Shown here one piece after another: positions 47,183-57,102 of a stretch of 64,000 nucleotides of DNA. The position numbers and the translations under genes were made by a program. Under the pieces are notes generated by a model. That model searched no databases, was not told where the DNA came from, and worked only from the letters and a program-made list of their open reading frames with translations. Position 1 is the first letter of the stretch. Every line of letters begins with the position of its first letter. Source of the stretch: Staphylococcus pseudoxylosus (lineage in GTDB: Bacteria; Bacillota; Bacilli; Staphylococcales; Staphylococcaceae); assembly GCF_003697915.1 (NCBI RefSeq), contig NZ_RCVN01000004.1:62001-126000 (forward strand). The letters run 5' to 3'.

Positions 47183-47199
47183 TTAATACCAGGTATTAA
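47183..47199. promoter_or_regulatory. FapR operator upstream of fabH
   Basis: TTAATACCAGGTATTAA is a perfect 8-1-8 inverted repeat matching the FapR consensus (ATTAGTACCTGNTACTAAT-like core). FapR represses fab genes and is released by malonyl-CoA. On the minus strand TTGAAA (47217-47212) lies 17 bp before a weak -10 (TAATAC) inside the operator, so bound FapR would block RNA polymerase. Confidence 0.88.
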
Positions 47200-47326
47200 T
47201 TTAACATAATACACATTTCAAATACAAGAACAACACATCGAAATTTTAAATATTACTTCTCTCTATACAAACTACACTTAATTATTTATAATGAAGATAT
47301 ATATATTATATTGGAGGCATTACATA

Positions 47327-47521
47327 ATGAAATACCTCGCAGTTTTATTTTGGTCTATTATCTTATTACAAATGATTAATTTCGTACTTAATAGTTTGAA
47401 TGGTGGCGGTGCACTTAACTATGTAACACCGATTTTTGGAGCAATTGCTTTTACAATTATTATCGTTTTATTAGATATGGTGATTAAACCTAAAAAGCAT
47501 GATACCAAAGAACAACACTAA
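47327..47521 (+). CDS. DUF2929 family small membrane protein (YjzD-like)
   Basis: A 64-residue protein with two membrane segments (about 3-22 and 32-54) and a Lys/His-rich tail. Size, the LWSIILLQMINFVLNSL-type first helix and the position divergent from fabH match YjzD/DUF2929 of Bacillus. The frame is open 12 codons upstream, but TTGGAGG lies 9 nt before ATG 47327 (MKYLAVLFWSIILLQ). Function unknown; being next to fabHF suggests some membrane-lipid connection, which is only inference. Confidence 0.75.
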   Translation: MKYLAVLFWSIILLQMINFVLNSLNGGGALNYVTPIFGAIAFTIIIVLLDMVIKPKKHDTKEQH

Positions 47522-47588
47522 ATACGGTGTAAGATAGCAATCGGATCATTCCATTGTCTCACCCCGTCAAAGATAACTATATCATTAA

Positions 47589-47628
47589 ACAAGTCCAAGG
47601 CATATAAATGTCTTGGACTTGTTTTTTT
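47589..47628 (+). terminator. Terminator of the YjzD-like gene
   Basis: ACAAGTCCAAG (47589-47599) pairs with CTTGGACTTGT (47612-47622), then TTTTTT. Confidence 0.85.
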
Positions 47629-47633
47629 ATAAT

Positions 47634-47686
47634 AAAAGGGACGAGTCAGAAAACAAATGATTACTTTGCTTTCTATAACGCGTCCC
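47634..47686 (-). terminator. Probable terminator of clpB
   Basis: GGGACG (47638-47643) can pair with CGTCCC (47681-47686); inner GAAA/TTTC pairs add to it. On the minus strand TTTTATTAT follows. The loop is long, so this is less certain. Confidence 0.45.
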
Positions 47687-47737
47687 CAACTAAATTAGTT
47701 TAATTAGTGAAATTGCTTTCTATATTAATAGTATTTA

Positions 47738-50347
47738 TTAAACTATTTCAGGTTTATTTTCAGAAAATGTTAAACCATCATCAGTCAATGCAATATCGAT
47801 CGTTGTACCTTCAGGTAAGTTTTCTCTTATCATTTTGCGTGCTAATGGTGTTTCAATTTGTCTTTGAATGAAACGTTTCAATGGTCTTGCACCGAACTGT
47901 GGTTCATAAGCTTCTTCCCCTAACCAAGCTTTCGCTTCATCTGATACATTGATTGAAATACGTTGTCCCATTAATCTAATATTTAACTCTGTTAATAATT
48001 TATCAACAATTAAACTCATATCATTAATAGATAACGGTTTGAATAAAACAATGTCATCCATACGGTTAATAATTTCAGGTTTAAAATATTGGTTTAAACT
48101 GTTCATCACAGCTTTTTCTGTTGTTTCAGTTATCACACCTGAATCTTTAACATTTTCTAATAAAATTTGCGAACCTATGTTGCTAGTCATAATGATAATT
48201 GTATTTTTAAAGTCTACTTCACGTCCTTTAGAATCCGTCAAGCGACCTTCTTCGAGTATTTGTAACAATACGTTAAATACATCACTGTGTGCTTTTTCAA
48301 TTTCATCTAATAGAATTACAGAATATGGATTACGGCGAACTGATTCAGTTAATTGTCCACCTTCGTCATGGCCTACATAACCTGGAGGTGCACCAATCAA
48401 ACGAGAGACAGAATGTTTTTCCATATACTCACTCATATCAATGCGAATCATATGTTTCTCAGAATCAAATAACGTTGATGCTAATGATTTAGCTAATTCT
48501 GTTTTACCGACACCTGTAGGACCTAAGAATAAGAAACTACCAATAGGTCTGTTAGGATCTTTGATACCTGCGCGCGCTCTAACAACCGCATCAGAAACTA
48601 AATCTACTGCTTTATCTTGTCCTACAACACGTTCATGTAGTATCTCTGAAAGGTTCAACAGTTTCTCTCTTTCAGTTTCTACAAGTTTTGAAACTGGAAT
48701 ACCTGTCCACGAACTAACAATAACTCCAATTTCTTCATCAGAAACTATTTCACGAATAATACGTTCATTATCTCCATTTTGTTCATTTTGGAATGCATCT
48801 TCTAACTCGCGTAATTCTTTTTCTAATTCTGGAATTGTACCATGTTGTAGTTCAGCTGCTCTTTCTAAGTTGTAATTATTTTCAGCATCTTCTAATGCTT
48901 TTCTGTTTTCATCTAATTCCGTACGTTTTTCTTGTAATTTAGCAATTTTTTCTTTCTCTTCCTCTACACGAGATTGAATTGCATTTTGTTTTTCTTTTTC
49001 ATTAGATAATTCTTGTTGTAACTCTTGCAAACGCTGTTTACTTGCATTATCTGATTCATTTTTTAATGCGCTTTCTTCGATTTCTAATTGCATTACACGA
49101 CGATTAACTTGGTCTAATTCCGTTGGATTAGAACCCATTTCTGTTCTAATTGTCGCACATGCTTGGTCTACTAAGTCGATTGCTTTATCTGGTAAAAAGC
49201 GATCTGTGATATAACGATCTGAAAGCTCTGCAGCAGCTACTAATGCTTTATCTTGTATACGTACACCATGATAAACTTCATAACGTTCTTTCAAACCACG
49301 TAAAATTGAAATTGTGTCTTCTACATCTGGTTCCGATACACTTACCTTTTGGAAACGACGTTCTAAAGCTGAATCTTTTTCAATATATTCTCTATATTCA
49401 TTTAATGTTGTAGCTCCAATACAGTGCAATTCACCTCTAGCAAGCATTGGTTTCAACATATTTCCGGCATCCATTGCACCTTCTGTTTTACCAGCGCCAA
49501 CAAGCATGTGAATTTCATCTATGAATAGTATGATTCTACCGTCTGAATCTTTCACTTCTTTCAAGACTGCTTTTAATCGCTCTTCAAATTCCCCGCGATA
49601 TTTTGCACCTGCAACAAGTGCACTTAAGTCTAATTCAAAAATCGTCTTATCTAATAACGACTCAGGTACGTCTTTTCTAACAATTCTCTGCGCTAAGCCT
49701 TCAACAATAGCTGTTTTACCGACACCTGGTTCACCGATTAACACGGGATTGTTTTTTGTTTTTCTACTTAAAATTCTTACGGTATTTCTTATTTCTTCGT
49801 CACGACCAATCACTGGATCCATATTACCTTGACGTACTTCTTCTACTAAGTCTCTACCATATTTTTCTAAAGCTTCATAATTTGCTTCTGGATTTTGTGT
49901 TGTCACATGATTTCCCCCTCTTATTTTTTTAATAATTTCTACGATAACTTCTTTTTTATTATCTACATATTGTTTTGTCGTATCATCAATGTCCATTGCA
50001 GCTAATATGATATGTTCCATTGAAATGTATTCATCTTCATATGATTTCATATATGATTCTGCACTATTGAATAATTCATTTGCTTTTTGACTAATATATT
50101 GTCCGTATTGAACGTTATCTCCTTGTACGGTTGGATAGTTTTTCAATTTGTTCGTATATGCATGATTTAAATGTTCAGTATCAATGTGAGCTCTCTCTAG
50201 CACACTTTTAAATAAACTTTCGTTTTCTTCAAGCGCTGCTTTTAACACAGCTTCAATTTCTATATTTTGGTTTTCATTTGATTTTGCTAATTCAACAGCT
50301 TTTTGTAAAGCGCCTTGAACAGCATAGGTCATTTGATTAATATCCAA
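47738..50347 (-). CDS. clpB: ATP-dependent chaperone ClpB
   Basis: An 869-residue Hsp100 disaggregase working with DnaK to resolubilise protein aggregates. Domains in order: N domain (1-145), AAA1 (about 160-395) with Walker A GEPGVGKT, coiled-coil middle domain (about 400-530, heptad-rich with many Lys/Glu), and AAA2 (about 540-765) with Walker A GPTGVGKT and LDEIEKAH. It lacks the ClpP-binding tripeptide. GAGGTGA precedes ATG 50347. A single gene under a three-heptad CtsR operator (50392-50414). Confidence 0.97.
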   Translation of the reverse strand: MDINQMTYAVQGALQKAVELAKSNENQNIEIEAVLKAALEENESLFKSVLERAHIDTEHLNHAYTNKLKNYPTVQGDNVQYGQYISQKANELFNSAESYMKSYEDEYISMEHIILAAMDIDDTTKQYVDNKKEVIVEIIKKIRGGNHVTTQNPEANYEALEKYGRDLVEEVRQGNMDPVIGRDEEIRNTVRILSRKTKNNPVLIGEPGVGKTAIVEGLAQRIVRKDVPESLLDKTIFELDLSALVAGAKYRGEFEERLKAVLKEVKDSDGRIILFIDEIHMLVGAGKTEGAMDAGNMLKPMLARGELHCIGATTLNEYREYIEKDSALERRFQKVSVSEPDVEDTISILRGLKERYEVYHGVRIQDKALVAAAELSDRYITDRFLPDKAIDLVDQACATIRTEMGSNPTELDQVNRRVMQLEIEESALKNESDNASKQRLQELQQELSNEKEKQNAIQSRVEEEKEKIAKLQEKRTELDENRKALEDAENNYNLERAAELQHGTIPELEKELRELEDAFQNEQNGDNERIIREIVSDEEIGVIVSSWTGIPVSKLVETEREKLLNLSEILHERVVGQDKAVDLVSDAVVRARAGIKDPNRPIGSFLFLGPTGVGKTELAKSLASTLFDSEKHMIRIDMSEYMEKHSVSRLIGAPPGYVGHDEGGQLTESVRRNPYSVILLDEIEKAHSDVFNVLLQILEEGRLTDSKGREVDFKNTIIIMTSNIGSQILLENVKDSGVITETTEKAVMNSLNQYFKPEIINRMDDIVLFKPLSINDMSLIVDKLLTELNIRLMGQRISINVSDEAKAWLGEEAYEPQFGARPLKRFIQRQIETPLARKMIRENLPEGTTIDIALTDDGLTFSENKPEIV

Positions 50348-50391
50348 AATGATTCACCTCACCATTTAGTATTTGATCAAGCGTCCCAAAG

Positions 50392-50414
50392 TTTGACTTT
50401 GACTTTCTTTGACC
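50392..50414 (-). promoter_or_regulatory. CtsR operator of clpB, three heptads
   Basis: On the minus strand the heptads GGTCAAA (50414-50408), AGTCAAA (50404-50398) and AGTCAAA (50398-50392) occur in direct orientation; the first two are separated by 3 nt as in the CtsR consensus. CtsR represses clp genes at normal temperature. The third, overlapping heptad is an extra. The site follows the -10, so it would block elongation or open-complex formation. Confidence 0.88.
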
Positions 50415-50422
50415 TTAACTAT

Positions 50423-50451
50423 ATTATAATACTTCTTATTAAATTAATCAA
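50423..50451 (-). promoter_or_regulatory. clpB promoter
   Basis: On the minus strand TTGATT (50451-50446), 17 bp, TATAAT (50428-50423). The start is predicted at about 50415, at the edge of the CtsR operator. Confidence 0.75.
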
Positions 50452-50669
50452 TAATAAAGGACTCTTTTTTATATTCTTTTCATAAGACTTAAAAGCTTAC
50501 TACACCGTATACTTTGCCTGTTTAACATAGAATAAAACATACATCTATTATCAATAAATAATCAAATTCAACTAGCACTTTCACTTTGATTAACAAAGTA
50601 AATACAATGACAGCACTTAGGATTATGTTACGATTATTGTAAATAGACATTATAAGGGAGTGTGCTTAC

Positions 50670-51089
50670 ATGGAACAAGAAATTAAAAAACCAATACCGC
50701 CTTTCAATAAGCAGACAGCGTTGGAAAAAGTAAAGATAGCTCAAGATGCATGGAATACAAGAAATCCAGAAAAAGTTTGTCTTGCTTATACGGAAGACTC
50801 AAAATGGAGAAATCGTACTGAGTTTTTTGAAGGACGCGAAGCAATCAAATCTTTTTTATATAAAAAATGGAATAAAGAACTTGATTATAAATTAATGAAA
50901 GAATTATGGTGTTACACAGATAATCTTATTTCTGTTCGTTTTGAATACGAATGGCGAGATGCAGAATCAAATCAATGGATGCGTACACATGGCAATGAAC
51001 ATTGGGAATTTAATAAAAATGGCCTCATGACTAGAAGAGATATGAGCGCAAATGATTACCCGATTAACAAAGAAGATAGAAAATATTAG
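50670..51089 (+). CDS. DUF1348/NTF2-like (SnoaL-fold) protein
   Basis: A 139-residue protein of the nuclear transport factor 2-like fold, DUF1348 family. It is marked by the N-terminal helix (AWNTRNPEKVCLAYTEDSKWRNR), the loop EFFEGREAI and the tryptophan-rich strands RFEYEWRDAESNQWMRTHGNEHWEF. Members are cone-shaped domains that often bind or isomerise small hydrophobic molecules; no substrate is known here. AAGGGAG precedes ATG 50670. It is on the plus strand, divergent from clpB, and followed by the decayed SDR gene in the same direction. Confidence 0.85.
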   Translation: MEQEIKKPIPPFNKQTALEKVKIAQDAWNTRNPEKVCLAYTEDSKWRNRTEFFEGREAIKSFLYKKWNKELDYKLMKELWCYTDNLISVRFEYEWRDAESNQWMRTHGNEHWEFNKNGLMTRRDMSANDYPINKEDRKY

Positions 51090-51184
51090 TATTAAATATA
51101 GATTAATGAATCTTATTATGATTAATACTATATTTATAGAGGAAAATAGAACCTCTTATATTGTTTACTAAAGAAGATTATCAT

Positions 51185-51870
51185 ATGAATCAAAATTCAA
51201 TGTATAAGACTATATTAGTGATAGGTGCGACAAGTGGTATAGGTAAAATCATCACAAAGAAATTACTACAAATATGAATATTGTATCTGTAGCTAGAAAC
51301 CAAAATAAATTAAATAGTTTAGCTTCCGAATTAAATAACGACGCTACATTACTCACGACACAAGCAAATTATATCTAATAAAAAAGAAATAGAGTTTGTA
51401 GTTAAACAAGCCGAAACGTATTTTGAAACAGTTGATGTTCTTGTTAATAACGCAGAAAAAATGGGTTCTAGTAGGATCTTAGATCGTTCAGTATATGATT
51501 GATATAAATATTAAAGGTTTGCTTTACGGTGTAAATTCGATAGCCAGAAATATGGTCAATAATCAAAAAGTCATATCGTCAATATTTCTTCCGATTCAGG
51601 ATTTGAAGTTATTGAACATTTATCTGTTTATGGTGCTACAAAATTCTCTGCGCACGCTATTTCTATAGTTTTAGAAAAAGAACTAGCTCATATAGGTGTA
51701 TGTGTAAGAAATATATCACCAGGTATGGTGGAAATAGAACTCAGATCGAGAAGCCCCTTCGAAGAAAACAGAAAAAATTAGATCCTAAAGATATTGCTAA
51801 TGCTGTATCCTATGCTATTTCTTAATCAAAGCATGTTAATATTAACGAAGTCAATGTGCGTCCTCCTTAA
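51185..51870 (+). pseudogene. Decayed short-chain dehydrogenase/reductase gene
   Basis: Several frames together read as an SDR. From ATG 51185: MYKTILVIGATSGIGK (the TGxxxGIG cofactor motif) up to a TGA at 51275. It continues in another frame with NIVSVARNQNKLNSLASEL, then VDVLVNNAEKMG (NNAG motif), NIKGLLYGVNSIARNMV, ISSDSGFEVIEHLSVYGATKFSA (YxxxK active site), ISPGMVE, and ends ININEVNVRPP-stop (51868-51870). At least four frameshifts or stops separate these pieces, so it is a pseudogene. It follows the NTF2-like gene on the same strand, a plausible former partner. Confidence 0.9.
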
Positions 51871-51882
51871 AATAATTAATTT

Positions 51883-51929
51883 AAAAAGGTATGCTAAGAA
51901 AGCAATTGCTCTCTTAGCATACCTTTTTT
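51883..51929 (+). terminator. Terminator after the SDR pseudogene
   Basis: A stem between 51885-51899 (AAGGTATGCTAAGA) and 51912-51925 (TCTTAGCATACCTT), loop of about 12 nt, then T-run. It is still intact although the gene is decayed. From 51930 to 52178 no gene is supported. Confidence 0.85.
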
Positions 51930-52178
51930 AGTTTTAAACTTTAATTTGATTTGTAACATCGTTAACGTCTACATGCACGCTTTTTTCACAGTTTTGTTAT
52001 CTTTAAACTTTAAAAGCATCATTAATAAGAATCTTATATGTTTTCCATTAGGCCTAACGCAGTTAAATCGTGAACCAGTATCCTTACCTTCAAACGTTAG
52101 CTATACTGCTACACTGACATTAGACGATACTGATAAATTGATTATTAAAGAACTTCAAACATTATTATGTTTTTTAAT

Positions 52179-54005
52179 CTATTTAGATTTTTTGGCAATA
52201 TGTTTTAATATTTCATCTGTCATTGCTTTAATACCTGCATTTTCTAAATGTATACCATCAGGTGCAAAATATTCTGAATGACCTTCAGAACGTTTATGCC
52301 AATCGATTAAAGTAACATTGTCATGTTTTTTGGCAGCATCCGCCATCAATTCATTAACGTGACTTTCATAACTCCTAGGTACTCGTGTATTTACTAAATA
52401 CACTTGAGCTTCACCGAATTTTTTAATTAATTCATTTAATTGTTCTTCGGAAAAGTCTCCATTTGTTCCCAATTCTAAAATAACTTGATCTGATTTTTGA
52501 TTATAATTTTGATATTTTTGATCCACTAATGGTATGGCTTCATATAAATTCCTACCAACTTGGCCATCAATATTAGCATGAGGTACTTGCATTTTAAAGG
52601 TTTCTCCAATATCAACCATTACAGAATCTCCAATTAGTAATGGTTTTAAATCTGCATATACTTCATTATCTTTATCTTTTTTAAAGTCAGAGTCACCTAA
52701 GAAGTTAACGTCATCCACCGGAATAGGTCTGACTAAATATTTATCTATGTTATCCGTATTGTATGACGTTGCTTTATCGTTTATATCATTTTTACCTAGT
52801 TTGTCAAAGCTCCCTGCAAAGACAAATATGGTAGATATTAAAAATAGAATTAACACGATTAATCTAATTACTGCCTGTTTATTTACACGTGAGATACTAA
52901 ATACTTGCATCCCCCGTTTTCTAAACGGCGTCTCTATATAACGATAGGACATTTCTGACAAAATAATAGTTAAAATAATATCAACAACATAAACATAAAC
53001 AGGTAATTGCCCATCTACATAATATGAATGTATAAAGCTAATTACAGGGAAATGCCATAAATATAAACTATAAGAACGTTTCCCTATGTATATAAATAAC
53101 GGATTACCTAATATTTTAGCAAAATAGCCGGAAGGATGTACTGCACTCATAATTACAAATAACGTCAATCCTGAAATTAAATAAAAACCACCATTATATA
53201 TCCAATTACTATCATCGTTCACTATAAAGAAAAGCATTAACAATAGTGCGATGCCAACAACGCCTATACTATCAATGATAGTTCTCAATATATGGTTTGG
53301 ATTTTTCTTTAATTTAAACGGAGGCCAAACAAATGCGAAGATTACACCTAATAACATAGTCTGTAACCGTGTGTCAGTACCAAAGTAAACCCGTGAATGA
53401 CCAGTTTGTGCTTGGCCAATAATAATCATTGTTAATAAAGAAACTAATGAGATTATCCAAAGTATTAAAGTTACATTTCGATATTTCTTTATTATGAGCA
53501 GTAATAAAATAAAGACGATAGGAAAAATAATATAGAATTGTTCTTCAATTGCAAGTGACCATAAATGTTTTAACGGCATAAAAGCAAACTGTTCGAAATA
53601 ATTAACATCTGTTGCTATGTACCACCAATTAGACACATAAAAAATAGCTGCAAAGGCATCTTGTTTAATATTTACAATTTCAGCAGGTTTAAATATTAAA
53701 GTTGCTACCGTTACAACCATCACAAGTACCAACATGGCTGGAATTAACCTTTTAATTCGCCTTAACCAAAATTGTTTTAAATTAATAATACCTGTGGACT
53801 CATATTCAAAAAGTAATAAGCTAGTTATCAAATAACCGGAAATCACAAAGAATGTATCTACACCTAAAAAGCCACCAGTCAACCACTGTTTGTTTAAATG
53901 ATAGATTATAATACCTATGACCGCGATTGCTCGCAATCCATCTAAACCTGGCATATAGCGCGTACTATACTTTAACTGCTTATGCTTATTTAAATTATTG
54001 TTCAT
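52179..54005 (-). CDS. OatA-like O-acyltransferase with SGNH domain
   Basis: A 608-residue membrane protein: acyltransferase-3 domain with about 10-11 segments (1-400; H36 in IIYHLN is the probable catalytic histidine) fused to an extracytoplasmic SGNH hydrolase-like domain (about 440-608). The latter shows GDS (S461), GTN (N515) and DGIH (D583, H586). This is the architecture of OatA, which acetylates MurNAc C6-OH and gives lysozyme resistance. The dedicated staphylococcal OatA lies elsewhere, as I recall, so this may be a paralogue acting on peptidoglycan or another surface polymer. The start ATG 54005 follows GAATGAA, a weak ribosome-binding site. Confidence 0.85.
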   Translation of the reverse strand: MNNNLNKHKQLKYSTRYMPGLDGLRAIAVIGIIIYHLNKQWLTGGFLGVDTFFVISGYLITSLLLFEYESTGIINLKQFWLRRIKRLIPAMLVLVMVVTVATLIFKPAEIVNIKQDAFAAIFYVSNWWYIATDVNYFEQFAFMPLKHLWSLAIEEQFYIIFPIVFILLLLIIKKYRNVTLILWIISLVSLLTMIIIGQAQTGHSRVYFGTDTRLQTMLLGVIFAFVWPPFKLKKNPNHILRTIIDSIGVVGIALLLMLFFIVNDDSNWIYNGGFYLISGLTLFVIMSAVHPSGYFAKILGNPLFIYIGKRSYSLYLWHFPVISFIHSYYVDGQLPVYVYVVDIILTIILSEMSYRYIETPFRKRGMQVFSISRVNKQAVIRLIVLILFLISTIFVFAGSFDKLGKNDINDKATSYNTDNIDKYLVRPIPVDDVNFLGDSDFKKDKDNEVYADLKPLLIGDSVMVDIGETFKMQVPHANIDGQVGRNLYEAIPLVDQKYQNYNQKSDQVILELGTNGDFSEEQLNELIKKFGEAQVYLVNTRVPRSYESHVNELMADAAKKHDNVTLIDWHKRSEGHSEYFAPDGIHLENAGIKAMTDEILKHIAKKSK

Positions 54006-54168
54006 TTCTATTCATTCTTTCATCCCCAAAATAAAATATTTTACTATTATTCCTTATCATTCACTCAACCATTGTAATACTTCTGTAATATAACTGCAAT
54101 CATTTTAATGAATTGCACTACAGAAAAAATATGTTTTTAAATACCCTGAATTTTAAGAATATTAGCTA

Positions 54169-54209
54169 AAAAAATAGCCCAATGTACATTAAGTACATTA
54201 GACTATTTT
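54169..54209 (-). terminator. Terminator of sufT
   Basis: Stem of AATGTAC (54181-54187) and GTACATT (54193-54199), extended by ATAG/CTAT with mismatches. On the minus strand it is followed by TTTTTTTAGC. It sits 23 nt past the sufT stop. Confidence 0.75.
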
Positions 54210-54231
54210 ATAATTACTATTTTAATTTGGC

Positions 54232-54540
54232 TTAACCGATACCTAAAGCGATTTTAGCATAACGAGACATCATTTCTTTGCCCCATGGTGGACTCCAAAC
54301 AATATTTACTTCTGTATCTGAAATCTCTGGAATTTCTGCTAACACCATTTTAACTTGGTTTACAATTTGAGGTCCCATTGGACAACCCATAGATGTCAAT
54401 GTCATTTCTACAGTACATAAGCCTTCGTCATCTACATCTACATTATATATTAAACCTAAGTTGACGATATCGATACCTAACTCAGGGTCAATAACCATTT
54501 CTAAAGCATTCAATATGCTATCTTTTAATCCTTCATCCAT
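54232..54540 (-). CDS. sufT: Iron-sulfur cluster maturation factor SufT (DUF59)
   Basis: A 102-residue stand-alone DUF59/MIP18 protein. In S. aureus SufT assists Fe-S cluster maturation when demand for lipoic acid-type or aconitase-type proteins is high. Motifs: DPELGIDIVNLGLIYNVD, TSMGCPMGPQI with the conserved cysteine, and VWSPPWGKEMMS. An in-frame ATG at 54567 lies upstream, but GAGGTGAAA is placed before ATG 54540 (MDEGLKDSILNALEMV), the usual start. It is divergent from the HAD phosphatase gene. Confidence 0.82.
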   Translation of the reverse strand: MDEGLKDSILNALEMVIDPELGIDIVNLGLIYNVDVDDEGLCTVEMTLTSMGCPMGPQIVNQVKMVLAEIPEISDTEVNIVWSPPWGKEMMSRYAKIALGIG

Positions 54541-54653
54541 ACATTTCACCTCTTCGTAATTAATCATACTAACAATATATCAAATATCTTACAAAACGCC
54601 AATAAAATGCTATGATATTCATACGTCAATTATTAAACATTAAGGAGAATTCA

Positions 54654-55496
54654 ATGGAACCTTATTTAATTTGTCTAGATTTAGACGGAACACTTTTAAA
54701 TGATGAAAAAGAAATCACACCTTATACAAAAGAAGTATTAACTCAATTACAAAAACAAGGACATAAATTAATGATTGCCACTGGTAGACCATATAGAGCT
54801 AGCCAAATTTATTACCATGAATTGAATATGGATACGCCAGTTGTGAACTTTAATGGTGCATTCGTACATCATCCCAAAGATGATCAATTTGAAATAAAAC
54901 ATGATGTATTAGATTTAGATTTATCTAAAAATATAATAAAAAGTTTAAATGATTATGGTGTATCTAATATCATTGCAGAAGTCAAAGACTACGTGTTTAT
55001 TAATAACTATGATCAAAGATTATTCGATGGATTTTCAATGGGCAATCCAAAAGTAGAAACTGGAGATTTACTCACTTTATTAACTGAATCCCCTACATCT
55101 ATTTTAGTTGAAGCAGAAGAATTCATGATTCCTAGAGTCAAACAAATGTTAACACGCTTTTACGCAGAAAACATAGAGCACCGTAGATGGGGATCACCAT
55201 TCCCGGTCATTGAAATTGTTAAACAAGGAATTAGCAAGGCGCGCGGTATAGATTACGTAAAGACTCATTTAGGTATCGACAGAAATCATATTATCGCGTT
55301 CGGTGATGAAGATAATGATTTAGAAATGATTAAATATGCTAAATACGGTATTGCCATGGACAATGGATTGGACGAACTTAAACACGTCGCAAACCAAGTT
55401 ACATATTCTAATAATGAAGATGGTATTGGACGATATTTAAATGATTATTTCCAATTAAATATGCCTTATGAAGAAACTATAAAATCTCAAATTTAA
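54654..55496 (+). CDS. Cof-type HAD-family phosphatase
   Basis: A 280-residue HAD superfamily enzyme of the Cof/YkrA subfamily, typically dephosphorylating sugar phosphates or flavin/pyridoxal phosphates. Motif I is LDLDGTLL (nucleophile Asp), motif II lies in IATGRPY, motif III lysine is in [10 protein letters not shown], and motif IV is [13 protein letters not shown]. The cap domain sits between. The frame is open to 54612, but TTAAGGAGA sits before ATG 54654. The CoA-disulfide reductase gene follows 32 nt downstream. Confidence 0.88.
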   Translation: MEPYLICLDLDGTLLNDEKEITPYTKEVLTQLQKQGHKLMIATGRPYRASQIYYHELNMDTPVVNFNGAFVHHPKDDQFEIKHDVLDLDLSKNIIKSLNDYGVSNIIAEVKDYVFINNYDQRLFDGFSMGNPKVETGDLLTLLTESPTSILVEAEEFMIPRVKQMLTRFYAENIEHRRWGSPFPVIEIVKQGISKARGIDYVKTHLGIDRNHIIAFGDEDNDLEMIKYAKYGIAMDNGLDELKHVANQVTYSNNEDGIGRYLNDYFQLNMPYEETIKSQI

Positions 55497-55528
55497 TTTG
55501 CGATTTTAATTTGAGGAGGCCATTCAGT

Positions 55529-56851
55529 ATGAATAAAATTGTAGTCGTTGGTGCAGTTGCTGGAGGCGCAACTGTAGCTAGTCAAATAAGAAGATTGGAT
55601 CAAGAAAGCGAAATTGTTGTTTTCGAAAAAGATCGTGACATGAGTTTCGCTAACTGTGCGTTACCTTACTATTTAGGCAATGTCGTTGATTCACGCGACA
55701 AAGTACTTGAAGCAACGCCAGAAGCTTTTTATGATTCTAAAAATATAATAGTAAAAACGTATCATGAAGTGACATCTATAAATGATGATTCACAAACAAT
55801 TACAGTCTATGATCACGTGCATGATACTTCGTTTGAAGAACACTATGATACTTTAATATTAAGTCCTGGATGTAGTGCAAATTCGTTGAACTTAAATAGT
55901 CCTATAGCATTTACTTTAAGAAATATGGAAGATACAGATGCAATTGAAGCTTTTATTGAACAACAAAATGTAAAAAAAGCACTTGTTGTAGGTTCGGGTT
56001 ATATAGGCTTAGAAATTTTAGACAACCTTTATGAACGCGGTATCACGCCTACGCTAATCCATCGCTCAACTCACATTAACAAATTGATGGATCAAGATAT
56101 GAACCAAGCTATTATTGATGAAATGGATAAACGTCAAATCACTTATCGCTTTAATGAAGAAATAACAAAAGTAGATGGTAAGAAAGTATATTTCTCCTCT
56201 GGTAAAGCAGAAACATTTGATTTAATTATTGAAGGTGTAGGTGTAAAACCAAATTCAGAGTTTATTAAATCATCGAACATCACTTTAGACGACAAAGGTT
56301 ATATCCCTGTTAATGACCAATTTCAGACTAATATACCAAATATATATGCGCTTGGCGATATCATAACATCACATTATAGACACGTTGACTTAAATGCACA
56401 CGTGCCCCTAGCATGGGGAGCACATCGTGGTGCAAGTATCATTGCTGAACAATTGGCAGGTAATCCTAAAGTAAAATTCAAAGGATTTTTAGGCTCAAAT
56501 ATCGTAAAATTCTTCGATTTTACCTTTGCTAGTGTAGGCTTATCGCCACAAGAATTAAAACATTTTGATTATGGCATAGTCGAAGTTAATCAAGGTGAAC
56601 ATGCGGGATATTACCCTGGAAATAAAAAATTACACTTACGAGTTTATTTTGATAAAGCTAACAGACGTATTATTCGTGCTGCTGCAGTTGGAGAAAAAGG
56701 TGTAGACAAACGTATCGATGTCTTATCGATAGCAATGATGCAAAAATTAACAATTGATGAACTGACAGAATTTGAAGTTGCTTATGCACCACCATATAGT
56801 AGACCTAAAGATATCATCAATATGATAGGTTATAAAGCTCGAAATAAATAA
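55529..56851 (+). CDS. cdr: Coenzyme A disulfide reductase
   Basis: A 440-residue FAD-dependent NADPH oxidoreductase keeping CoA reduced; staphylococci use CoA together with bacillithiol instead of glutathione. The FAD motif is [17 protein letters not shown]; the single active-site cysteine C43 is in [12 protein letters not shown], at the residue reported for S. aureus. The NAD(P) motif GSGYIGLEI lies in the middle and the second FAD site is YALGDI. GAGGAGG precedes ATG 55529 ([10 protein letters not shown]); a longer frame from 55511 is not needed. It lies 32 nt after the HAD gene, probably one transcript. Confidence 0.93.
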   Translation: MNKIVVVGAVAGGATVASQIRRLDQESEIVVFEKDRDMSFANCALPYYLGNVVDSRDKVLEATPEAFYDSKNIIVKTYHEVTSINDDSQTITVYDHVHDTSFEEHYDTLILSPGCSANSLNLNSPIAFTLRNMEDTDAIEAFIEQQNVKKALVVGSGYIGLEILDNLYERGITPTLIHRSTHINKLMDQDMNQAIIDEMDKRQITYRFNEEITKVDGKKVYFSSGKAETFDLIIEGVGVKPNSEFIKSSNITLDDKGYIPVNDQFQTNIPNIYALGDIITSHYRHVDLNAHVPLAWGAHRGASIIAEQLAGNPKVKFKGFLGSNIVKFFDFTFASVGLSPQELKHFDYGIVEVNQGEHAGYYPGNKKLHLRVYFDKANRRIIRAAAVGEKGVDKRIDVLSIAMMQKLTIDELTEFEVAYAPPYSRPKDIINMIGYKARNK

Positions 56852-56887
56852 AAAATCCAACTTTATTTTACTAACACAGAAAACAAA

Positions 56888-56937
56888 AAACCGATGATTT
56901 TTAGCCAGATACTGACTAGAAATCATCGTTTTTTTAT
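56888..56937 (+). terminator. Terminator of the HAD-cdr transcript
   Basis: GATGATTT (56893-56900) pairs with AAATCATC (56920-56927), extended by TAG/CTA inside and AAAC/GTTT outside, then a T-run. The rest of the gap to 57102 is featureless. Confidence 0.75.
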
Positions 56938-57102
56938 TAGTAATTTAACTTTTAGGCTTGCTATAAAGCAGAATAATTCTAAAAAAATTTTTCTTTTTAT
57001 AGAAATTTTCGTATTAACTTAACTACACTTTTAACAACTATACTTATGAATAATCTTCTTATTTATATCAAAAGAAATTGATTATAATATAGTTAAACTT
57101 TA

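Noticed and set aside
51946-52281. 111-codon open frame on the plus strand
   Set aside because: It runs antisense into the OatA-like gene, has no ribosome-binding site and no family resemblance; treated as a chance frame.
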